Assembly (NCBI GenBank): GCA_947624855.1
Contig: CANQMC010000084.1
Span: forward strand, 1 to 5,270
DNA from: an uncultured Bacilli bacterium
Lineage (GTDB): Bacteria > Bacillota_I > Bacilli_A > RF39 > UBA660
Direction: 5' to 3'
Length of the DNA stretch: 5,270 nucleotides
The notes under the pieces were generated by a model. The model was not told the DNA's origin. It ran no database searches and was given only the letters and a program-made list of their open reading frames with translations. Positions 1 through 5,110 of the stretch are shown here, one piece after another. Numbering within the stretch: the stretch's first letter is position 1; every line of letters begins with the position of its first letter. Both the position numbers and the translations under genes were made by a program.

Positions 1-81
1 ATTCACACCCGCATAGCAGGTGGATTTACACGCGACTTATTTAGTCGCGGCAATTCTGTTGAATTGCATATTAAAAATTAA
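1..81 (+). other. 3' end of an unidentified forward gene (partial ORF or structured RNA)
   Basis: The forward frame starting at base 1 is open and ends with TAA at 79-81, giving a 26-residue tail that runs IHTRIAGG to ELHIKN. I do not recognise this as any family. Positions 1-67 contain 31 G/C bases (46%), far above the surrounding genes, and three Arg codons are CGC, which is out of keeping with the AT-rich neighbours. The stretch also folds into two perfect adjacent hairpins, so it could instead be the 3' part of a noncoding RNA or the end of a mobile element. It converges on metA, and a terminator follows at once, which fits the end of a transcription unit of either kind. The window edge removes whatever would decide between these readings. 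Confidence 0.35.
31..67 (+). repeat. Two tandem perfect inverted repeats (hairpins)
   Basis: CGCGACT (31-37) pairs with AGTCGCG (43-49) around a 5-base loop. Immediately after, GCAATTC (50-56) pairs with GAATTGC (61-67) around the loop TGTT. Both stems are 7 bp without mismatch and they abut with no spacer. A weaker imperfect stem, CACC (6-9) with GGTG (19-22), lies upstream. Neither perfect stem is followed directly by a T-run, so they are not simple terminators. The inverted repeats are directly visible; their role is unknown. Confidence 0.75.
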
Positions 82-110
82 AACCTGATTATTCAGGCTT
101 AATTTTTTTT
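70..110. terminator. Bidirectional intrinsic terminator between the left-edge gene and metA
   Basis: The core stem is CCTGA (84-88) with TCAGG (93-97) and the loop TTAT. On the minus strand a G-U pair and two A-U pairs extend it to 8 bp (81-88 with 93-100), followed by TTTTAATTTTT. On the plus strand the stem is followed by AATTTTTTTT (101-110). It can therefore stop transcription from both converging units. The metA stop codon (TAA, 91-89) lies in the loop region. Confidence 0.7.
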
Positions 111-979
111 AAATAAACATAATAATATAACCAATTATGATATAAAAGAGTACTATGAGCATGCCATTTATATAATGGTTCTTCATTAGGATTATCATTT
201 TTATAATAATTTTTAGGAACAGAAATATTTAAACCTTTATTGATATCACGACGATATTCTTTATCTAATGTATCTATTTCATATTCAGCATGGCCAGTTA
301 AAAAAATTTTACTGCCATCTTTACTTTCAACAATATAAACTCCCGATTCGTTAGATTTACTAGTTAAAATTAAATCTTTACGGCTAATTATATCTCCTTC
401 TACTAAACTACAATATCTTGATTGAGGTATGTAAAATATATCATCAAAACCTTTAACTAAATTAGTTTCTTTAACTATATAATGTTCATATAAACCAGAT
501 ACTTTAGCGGGTAAATTATATCTATTAACACCATAGAAATATTGCATTCCAAATTGAGAAGCCCAACATAAGAAAATAGTTGATTTAACATTTTCTTTAG
601 TATATTTAAAGAATTCTTTTAATTCTTCAATATAATCAACATCTTTATAAATAATATGTTCTAAAGGAGCTCCAGTTACGATTACTCCATCATATTTAGT
701 ATTTTTAATTTTACTAAAAGAATTGTAATATTTTTCAAAATAATGAACTTTTTCTTGATCACTATTTTTAGTATCTAAATATATAAAATCAAGTTCTATT
801 TGAACAACAGGATTATCTAAAGCCATGATTAATTGTCGTTCAGTATCTTCAAGGGTTGGCATTAAATTTAATATCCCTACTTTTACAAATGGTTTAGTTA
901 AATCTAACTTATCTATAAAATCTACTTTATCTTTTATTTTATCTACTAATTCTAATTTTTTATTTAAAAGTATTGCCAT
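89..979 (-). CDS. metA: Homoserine O-acetyltransferase (MetA/HST family)
   Basis: MetA acylates the hydroxyl of L-homoserine, the first committed step of methionine synthesis, in the cytoplasm. The 296-residue product has normal family length. It carries the expected landmarks: LNLMP near residues 37-41, TGAPLE at 102-107, the nucleophile Cys138 in FLCWASQ, and the His230/Glu232 pair in TGHAEYE, matching the Cys/His/Glu triad of MetA. The end contains the typical WHAH...NWL segment. Glu107 occupies the position after GAPL/V where the succinyl-CoA enzyme of E. coli has Gly and the acetyl-CoA enzyme of Bacillus cereus has Glu, so acetyl-CoA is predicted despite the common 'succinyltransferase' label. 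The ATG is supported by a strong Shine-Dalgarno. It is last in a leftward gene group, 29 bp after the RNHCP gene. No SAM riboswitch or T-box is visible upstream. Confidence 0.93.
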   Translation of the reverse strand: MAILLNKKLELVDKIKDKVDFIDKLDLTKPFVKVGILNLMPTLEDTERQLIMALDNPVVQIELDFIYLDTKNSDQEKVHYFEKYYNSFSKIKNTKYDGVIVTGAPLEHIIYKDVDYIEELKEFFKYTKENVKSTIFLCWASQFGMQYFYGVNRYNLPAKVSGLYEHYIVKETNLVKGFDDIFYIPQSRYCSLVEGDIISRKDLILTSKSNESGVYIVESKDGSKIFLTGHAEYEIDTLDKEYRRDINKGLNISVPKNYYKNDNPNEEPLYKWHAHSTLLYHNWLYYYVYLKKIKPE

Positions 980-982
980 TTC

Positions 983-991
983 ATCACCTCT
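983..991 (-). promoter_or_regulatory. Ribosome binding site of metA
   Basis: The minus strand reads AGAGGTGAT at 991-983, a near-complete Shine-Dalgarno. The GAGGTG core ends 5 nt before the ATG at 979. It fixes the metA start. Confidence 0.8.
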
Positions 992-994
992 TTA

Positions 995-1003
995 ATTATA
1001 ACA
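995..1003 (-). promoter_or_regulatory. Possible extended -10 element in front of metA
   Basis: The minus strand reads TGTTATAAT at 1003-995, a perfect TGnTATAAT extended -10. The hexamer 17 bp upstream is ATGCAA (1023-1018), a poor -35. Initiation about 7 nt downstream (near 988) would fall inside the metA Shine-Dalgarno and leave a leader of under 10 nt. Its use as a metA promoter is therefore doubtful, although the match itself is exact. Confidence 0.25.
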
Positions 1004-1008
1004 TAAAA

Positions 1009-1317
1009 TTATTTATTTTGCATTATTTCTAATAGTAAATCATAATTATCATCTTTAGCCATCTTATTTCTTTTAATTTTATTACATTTAATACATTTAT
1101 AGACTATTTTCCAATCTTTTTTACCTTTTTCAAAATCAATTGGTTTTAAAATTCCTAAACAATTAGCTTTTCGATCTCCAGGATTAATATCAACATGAAG
1201 GCTTGATAAACAATATGGACAATGATCTCTAGCAGTATAGCCTAAAGCTTTTACTTTTTGATGGCAAACGATACAAGTAAAGTCTTCATCAAGCATTTTA
1301 AATTTTTTATCTTCCAT
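1009..1317 (-). CDS. RNHCP-domain small zinc-binding protein
   Basis: This 102-residue protein matches the RNHCP family as I remember it: an N-terminal FTCIVC knuckle (Cys15, Cys18), the name-giving motif in the variant form ARDHCPYC (Cys33, Cys36), the conserved HVDINPGDR block at 41-49, and a C-terminal CIKC knuckle (Cys75, Cys78) followed by KIKRNKMAKDDN. The paired cysteines imply zinc ribbons. The molecular function of the family is not established, to my knowledge; nucleic-acid binding would be a guess from the zinc ribbons and basic stretch. The ATG overlaps the TAA of the Nudix gene by one base, and AAAGGTGA (1328-1321) precedes it, indicating translational coupling. Cytoplasmic; no signal peptide or membrane segment. 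Confidence 0.85.
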   Translation of the reverse strand: MEDKKFKMLDEDFTCIVCHQKVKALGYTARDHCPYCLSSLHVDINPGDRKANCLGILKPIDFEKGKKDWKIVYKCIKCNKIKRNKMAKDDNYDLLLEIMQNK

Positions 1318-1844
1318 TATTCACCTTTTTCTAATTTTTTAAATTCTTTTAAAGCTAAAAGCATTTCTTTGGTAATAATTTTATTAACAGGATTATCTTT
1401 AATTCTAGTATTTAAATATTTTTTTAATTTATTAATATCTAAATAATATAATTTAAAATTTCCATATTTTTCTTCTTTATCTAAATTTAATTTATCTAAA
1501 TGAAATGGTTCATCAGTTTTAATATAGTAATAATAAATTTCTACACTACAATTTTCTTTAGTTAATGGATAATCTTTTAAAATATGTTTAATATTTAAAA
1601 AAGGTCTACCTATATTATCTAAAATTATTCCTGTTTCTTCTAGTATTTCTCTTTTTAAAGCTTCTTCTAATGTTTCATTTTCTTCTAAATGACCTCCAGG
1701 AAATTGAACTGTATTAAAAGCTTCACCTAATAATATTTCATTTCTAGAATTTAATATTAAAGCTTTAACTCGAATAATTTGGGATGTTATATCAGTCATA
1801 TTTAATTTATTATAATTAAAAATTTTTTCTTTCATAATTATCAC
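1317..1844 (-). CDS. Nudix hydrolase
   Basis: Nudix enzymes hydrolyse a nucleoside diphosphate linked to another group, using divalent metal held by the Nudix box. The complete box is present at residues 51-73, starting GHLEENE and ending REILEETGI, which matches GX5EX7REUXEEXGU with no missing residue. The preceding VKALILN...ILLGE strand and QFPGG lead-in are typical. The substrate cannot be read from the sequence. The longest frame starts at a GTG (1844) with AAGGT at 1860-1856, spaced 11 nt. An in-frame ATG at 1835 is the alternative and would shorten the product from 175 to 172 residues; neither start has an ideal ribosome binding site. It lies 46 bp after the DUF3419-like gene with no convincing terminator between them, and its TAA overlaps the next start by one base. 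Confidence 0.9.
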   Translation of the reverse strand: MIIMKEKIFNYNKLNMTDITSQIIRVKALILNSRNEILLGEAFNTVQFPGGHLEENETLEEALKREILEETGIILDNIGRPFLNIKHILKDYPLTKENCSVEIYYYYIKTDEPFHLDKLNLDKEEKYGNFKLYYLDINKLKKYLNTRIKDNPVNKIITKEMLLALKEFKKLEKGE

Positions 1845-1890
1845 ATCTTTAGTGTACCTTAAAATTTTAAAACTGACTAGCTTTTTTAGG

Positions 1891-2757
1891 TTACTTTACA
1901 TTTGGTTTTCGAACTAAGTAATAGGTCTCTTCGGAATAAGAATCTATTTTAATATTTCGAATGCCTTTACCTAAACTTGTTATATCAAAATCATTGGGAT
2001 TTGTATTATCTATAAAATAATTAATTAAAAGACCATCTTCTTTTAAAAATTGAGAAAATGTTTTTATATAATCTTTAAAATGTTCTAAATTAAAATTAGG
2101 TATTTTTAAATATAAATAATCACTTATATTAGATAATAAAATAATATCATAAAGATTAGTTAATTTATTTGGTAATTCTAAAACATCACTAAAAGTAAAA
2201 GTAATATGAGCTTTTTTTAATTTTTGTCTTAATTTAATATATTCTTTTATATTTTCTAAATAAATTGAATCATTGCCAATATAAATGGCTAACCCCCATA
2301 TTAATTTTTTTAAACCATCGGGTTGATATTTTTGACAATATGTAAAAATATAGCGATAATATTCATAAACATCTTTGGGTAATTCATCTTTAAGTATTTC
2401 TAATAATTTTAAATCTTTTTCAAGATCTTTTCCTAAATTATAAGTTATATATTTAAAAGCAGGAAGTGGTAATTTTAATATTATAGCTCTTTTTAAATAA
2501 AATAAATAATAAGTAAGTTCATTGATATCAAAAGTATCAATATCATAAACATCTTTACATATTAAATTAAAAACATGATCGCCACTAGATAAAACTGTTA
2601 AAGCTTTAGTTTTATTAAATCTTTCACGGTTTAAATATTCTTTTATACATTCAGTAGTAAATAAATAGGTTTTAGAATATTTAGAAAATAAATTAGTAGT
2701 TTTTTCTTCATTTATTAAGTTTATACTACCTTTTATGGCATCTTCTAAATTTGGCAT
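1891..2757 (-). CDS. SAM-binding Rossmann-fold protein, DUF3419/BtaA-like (function unknown)
   Basis: The 288-residue product looks like a class I methyltransferase-type fold of the DUF3419 type, which includes BtaA, the enzyme that moves the 3-amino-3-carboxypropyl group of SAM to diacylglycerol. What is visible (ATG numbering): a hydrophobic strand ending in SSGDH (57-61) in place of the usual glycine-rich loop, the acidic-loop motif FDIN (76-79) followed by a Leu/Tyr-rich helix, a later SDVLEL (190-195) and YDIILLSNISDYL strand (from about 203), and FLKEDGLL (237-244). The substrate is unknown and the family call is from motif memory. The start is the ATG at 2757, not the in-frame TTG at 2760, because GGAGG (2769-2765) is 7 nt from the ATG. 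It heads the leftward gene group and has a good promoter. No signal peptide or obvious membrane segment. Confidence 0.65.
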   Translation of the reverse strand: MPNLEDAIKGSINLINEEKTTNLFSKYSKTYLFTTECIKEYLNRERFNKTKALTVLSSGDHVFNLICKDVYDIDTFDINELTYYLFYLKRAIILKLPLPAFKYITYNLGKDLEKDLKLLEILKDELPKDVYEYYRYIFTYCQKYQPDGLKKLIWGLAIYIGNDSIYLENIKEYIKLRQKLKKAHITFTFSDVLELPNKLTNLYDIILLSNISDYLYLKIPNFNLEHFKDYIKTFSQFLKEDGLLINYFIDNTNPNDFDITSLGKGIRNIKIDSYSEETYYLVRKPNVK

Positions 2758-2781
2758 CAAAACCCCTCCCTAGTGCTATTT

Positions 2782-2810
2782 AGTTTAACATACTTAGTTT
2801 AAAAAGTCAA
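2782..2810 (-). promoter_or_regulatory. Promoter of the leftward gene group
   Basis: On the minus strand, TTGACT (2810-2805, 5 of 6 to consensus) is followed by a 17-bp spacer and TAAACT (2787-2782, 4 of 6). TG lies one base before the -10 (extended -10). Predicted initiation near 2775 leaves a short leader containing the GGAGG for the ATG at 2757. The direct repeat TTAGTTTAA (2780-2788 and 2794-2802) overlaps this promoter. Confidence 0.55.
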
Positions 2811-2817
2811 AAAAGAA

Positions 2818-2846
2818 TTGCATTTAAAAAAAGAAATTGTTATAAT
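2818..2846 (+). promoter_or_regulatory. Promoter of tRNA-Glu
   Basis: TTGCAT (2818-2823), a 17-bp spacer and a perfect TATAAT (2841-2846), with TG at 2838-2839 giving an extended -10. Predicted initiation at about 2852-2853 is only two or three bases before the mature tRNA 5' end at 2855. It points away from the leftward promoter, with the two -35 boxes 7 bp apart. Confidence 0.7.
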
Positions 2847-2854
2847 TAGTTTAT

Positions 2855-2930
2855 GGCTCGTTGGTGAAATGGTTAACACATTGCCCTCTCAAGGCAACAT
2901 TCACGGGTTCAAATCCCGTACGAGTCACCA
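2855..2930 (+). tRNA. tRNA-Glu, anticodon CUC
   Basis: A 76-base cloverleaf with encoded CCA. The acceptor GGCTCGT (2855-2861) pairs with ACGAGTC (2920-2926) with one G-U, followed by discriminator A2927 and CCA 2928-2930. The anticodon stem is TTGCC (2881-2885) with GGCAA (2893-2897), and the loop CTCTCAA puts CTC at 2888-2890, reading GAG. The T arm is ACGGG (2903-2907), TTCAAAT, CCCGT (2915-2919). The body resembles Firmicute tRNA-Glu(UUC) closely. In such AT-rich genomes GAA is the main Glu codon, so this is the minor-codon isoacceptor. It lies next to the convergent gene for its own synthetase. Confidence 0.95.
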
Positions 2931-2962
2931 AATTTGTTTGTTTTTTATTTATAAATTTTAAA

Positions 2963-2991
2963 AGTTAGCTCTAATTAAGCTAACCTTTTTT
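2963..2991. terminator. Bidirectional intrinsic terminator between tRNA-Glu and gltX
   Basis: GTTAGCT (2964-2970) pairs perfectly with AGCTAAC (2978-2984) around a 7-base loop. Forward, it is followed by C and six T (2986-2991), a good terminator for the tRNA transcript. On the minus strand a G-U pair and flanking A-U pairs lengthen the stem and the trailing T bases belong to the stem, so it should also work, less strongly, for gltX, whose TAA stop lies at 2992-2990. Confidence 0.75.
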
Positions 2992-4648
2992 AATATCTTT
3001 CTTTAAAAATTTCTAATCGTTTAAGCATTCTTTCTTTTCCTAATATTTGCATAATATCATATAAATTTGGAGTCATACTGCTAGTTGTTAAGACTACACG
3101 GATAACGGTTGAAAAATCCGCGATGTTTCCTTTATATTTATCAGGATTTTCTTTGTATTCTTTCATATTACTTGTATATCCCATTTTAGTACATAATTCT
3201 TTCATTTTATTAAACCATATTTCTTCTGAATCACTATCATCATAATAATTATTTAAATATTCACTAGTAATATTAATTATTTCTTCTTTATCTTTTATAT
3301 TTTTAAATTCATAAACTAAGTCTCTATTCCATTCTTCATCATACATATACCAAGATTTATTAAAGATACTACTATAATTTTCATAATCTTTACGAGGTTT
3401 TTGGCTTTCTCTTTCAATATTTAAAAAATTTATAGTGTCTTCTTTATATTTATTTATTAACTCATAAGTATGTTCATCATATTTTTTAGCCCAAGTTAAA
3501 TATTCTTGATATAAATCTTTGGCACTCATTCTGGAAATATAGTTTTTACTAATATTATCTAATTTGTCTAAATCAAATAAGGCTCCACTGGAACTCATTT
3601 TTTTAGGACTAAAAGGAAATTCATAAAAGGGTTTATCAATATTATTTGTTCGCCATTCTTCAAAATTGGAATTAGCAATTGTTAATACCGCATCAATTAC
3701 AGCTAAATATGGATAACCTTTTTCTTCATAATAAAACATTAAAGCTTCAGGATCTTTTCTTTTACTTATTTTCCTAATTGTGTCACCATCTTTTTTTAAA
3801 ATTAAAGATGTATGAATATATTTAGGCATTTTAAAATTAAATGCTTTAAAAAGTTCATAATGAAGAGGAATACTACTCATCCATTCTTCCCCTCTTACGA
3901 CATGAGTAGTACGCATTAAATGATCATCGACAATATGAGCAAAATGATAAGTTGGAAGTTTATTTTCACTTTTCATTATAGGTACATCTATATCATTTTC
4001 TGGCATTTCTATTTTACCTTTAGTTAAATCTTCAAAAATAAATTTTTTATTAAAATCTCCTTCTGATTTAAATCTAATTACATATTTTTCACCATTTTGG
4101 ATTTTAGCTGCGGCTTCTTCAAGGCTTAAATAACGATATTTAGCATAACGGCCATATATTCCTATTCTTTTTTTACTTTTGGTTTGATATTCTCTTATTT
4201 CATTTAATTCATCAGGAGTTAAAAAACAAGGATAGGCTCTACCAATAGTAATTAAATGTTTGATAAAGGCATGATATATTTCGATTCTTTCACTTTGAAC
4301 ATAAGGACCATAATTTCCTTTTATTTCACCATTAAATTCATATTCATCAGGATTTAGGTGATAATGATTTAAAATATGATGAATAAATTCTAAAGCACCT
4401 TCAACTGTTCGAGCTTGGTCGGTATCTTCATTTCTAAGAAAAAATACTCCATTACTTTTTTTAGCTAAAACATAATTTATAACAGCACTCATCATATTAC
4501 CTATATGCATAAAACCTGTAGGACTTGGAGCAAATCTAACTACTTTGGCTCCTTCTTCTAAATTTCTTTTAGGATAAAGATTTTCGTAATCTTCAATACT
4601 TTTAGTTATATTGGGAAATATTAAATCGGCTAAATCTTTATTGGTCAT
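2990..4648 (-). CDS. gltX: Glutamyl-tRNA synthetase, N-terminally extended Firmicute type
   Basis: A cytoplasmic class Ic synthetase that charges tRNA-Glu with glutamate. The signature FAPSPTGFMHIG lies at residues 39-50 (HIGH motif as MHIG), EDTDQAR at 74-80, the HVVRGEEWMSS block at 249-259, and the KMSKS-loop motif KISKRK at 293-298. The remainder is the C-terminal anticodon-binding part. At 552 residues it is longer than the usual 460-500: about 33 residues precede the first catalytic strand (LADLIFPNI...RNLEEGAK), an extension I know from Clostridia-type GltX proteins, so it is not a mis-called start. AAGGAG (4658-4653) supports the ATG. In many Firmicutes GltX also charges tRNA-Gln for GatCAB; whether this one does cannot be told here. 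It lies 60 bp after the sigK fragment and converges on tRNA-Glu. Confidence 0.95.
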   Translation of the reverse strand: MTNKDLADLIFPNITKSIEDYENLYPKRNLEEGAKVVRFAPSPTGFMHIGNMMSAVINYVLAKKSNGVFFLRNEDTDQARTVEGALEFIHHILNHYHLNPDEYEFNGEIKGNYGPYVQSERIEIYHAFIKHLITIGRAYPCFLTPDELNEIREYQTKSKKRIGIYGRYAKYRYLSLEEAAAKIQNGEKYVIRFKSEGDFNKKFIFEDLTKGKIEMPENDIDVPIMKSENKLPTYHFAHIVDDHLMRTTHVVRGEEWMSSIPLHYELFKAFNFKMPKYIHTSLILKKDGDTIRKISKRKDPEALMFYYEEKGYPYLAVIDAVLTIANSNFEEWRTNNIDKPFYEFPFSPKKMSSSGALFDLDKLDNISKNYISRMSAKDLYQEYLTWAKKYDEHTYELINKYKEDTINFLNIERESQKPRKDYENYSSIFNKSWYMYDEEWNRDLVYEFKNIKDKEEIINITSEYLNNYYDDSDSEEIWFNKMKELCTKMGYTSNMKEYKENPDKYKGNIADFSTVIRVVLTTSSMTPNLYDIMQILGKERMLKRLEIFKERY

Positions 4649-4680
4649 AATACTCCTTCTTTCAATATTATTATTTTATC

Positions 4681-4708
4681 ATTTTAATTTGAAAATGTAA
4701 ATAAACAA
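4681..4708 (-). promoter_or_regulatory. Candidate promoter of gltX
   Basis: On the minus strand, TTGTTT (4708-4703), a 16-bp spacer and TAAAAT (4686-4681), in the 60-bp gap after the sigK stop. In DNA this AT-rich such matches arise easily. A private promoter is nevertheless expected, because a housekeeping synthetase cannot depend on a sporulation gene. I saw no terminator hairpin in this gap. Confidence 0.3.
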
Positions 4709-5110
4709 TTAGTATCCTTTATTATTCTTAATAAATTCGCGTAAAACTTTAGTTAAAGCTCTTTTTTCAATTCGAGATACATAACTGCGAGAAATATGTA
4801 AAGATTTAGCTATTTCTTTTTGAGTTTGTTCATCTTCATTTAATAAACCATACCTTTTAATTAATATTTCTTTTTCTCGAGGTGTTAAAATTTTTAAATA
4901 TTTTTTTAATAATTCAACATTTTCTTTTAAATGTAATGTATCTGCAATATCTACTGTTTCATCTTTAATAATTTCCATTAAACTTATTTCATTACCATCT
5001 TTATCATAACCTATAGCATCATTTAAACTAACAGTATTACCATTTTTTTTATTACTACGAAAATGCATTAATATTTCATTTGCAGTTAGCACCTGTTGGA
5101 AATGTTTCAT
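4709..5110 (-). CDS. C-terminal half of sporulation sigma factor SigK (spoIIIC-like, interrupted gene)
   Basis: From residue 11 this 133-residue frame follows SigK closely: NEILMHFR at 11-18 (end of region 2.4), VSLNDAIG...DGNEISL at 27-44, LTPREKEIL at 75-83 and the region 4.2 helix-turn-helix TQKEIAKSLHISRSYVSR at 96-113, which contacts the -35 box. Regions 1.2 to most of 2.4, needed for core polymerase binding and -10 recognition, are absent, so this fragment should not work as a sigma factor alone. Residues 1-10 (MKHFQQVLTA) are not SigK-like; they are the out-of-frame end of the recombinase gene, and only a weak GAAAG precedes the ATG. True homology starts at the AAT codon, position 5080. 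The intact SigK directs late mother-cell sporulation genes. The SigK rather than SigE call rests on VSL..IG.D..GNEISL and ISRSYVSRIEKRAL. The gene is probably restored by DNA excision in the mother cell. Confidence 0.88.
   Translation of the reverse strand: MKHFQQVLTANEILMHFRSNKKNGNTVSLNDAIGYDKDGNEISLMEIIKDETVDIADTLHLKENVELLKKYLKILTPREKEILIKRYGLLNEDEQTQKEIAKSLHISRSYVSRIEKRALTKVLREFIKNNKGY
5076..5080 (-). other. Putative attachment-site core (AATGA) of a sigK-interrupting element
   Basis: The minus strand reads AATGA at 5080-5076, within GCAAATGAAAT. In B. subtilis the skin element is excised from sigK by serine recombinase SpoIVCA at an AATGA core within the codons for Asn-Glu of ENEILMH. 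Here SigK similarity begins precisely at that Asn-Glu pair, and sequence on the other side belongs to a recombinase gene. The core is seen directly; its use as the crossover point is inferred from the matching break. Confidence 0.7.

Noticed and set aside
1258..1446. Forward 62-codon ORF with a hydrophobic-looking product
   Set aside because: It lies antisense across the RNHCP and Nudix genes, has no ribosome binding site worth the name, and its apparent hydrophobicity comes from reading AT-rich coding DNA backwards.
1859..1870. Perfect 12-bp palindrome TTAAAATTTTAA between the DUF3419-like and Nudix genes
   Set aside because: It is only A and T, has no loop and no T-run context, and is readily expected by chance at this base composition. 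A weak AAGCT/AGTTT-type stem nearby (about 1870-1885) is also not convincing as a terminator.
2758..2760. TTG start for the DUF3419-like gene
   Set aside because: The GGAGG at 2769-2765 is only 4 nt from the TTG but 7 nt from the next codon, an ATG at 2757, which is the better start.
4709..5110. Complete small sigma factor or anti-sigma-like regulator
   Set aside because: The protein aligns with SigK only from residue 11 and lacks the core-binding region 2; the first ten residues are out-of-frame recombinase DNA, so it is an interrupted gene, not a compact sigma factor.
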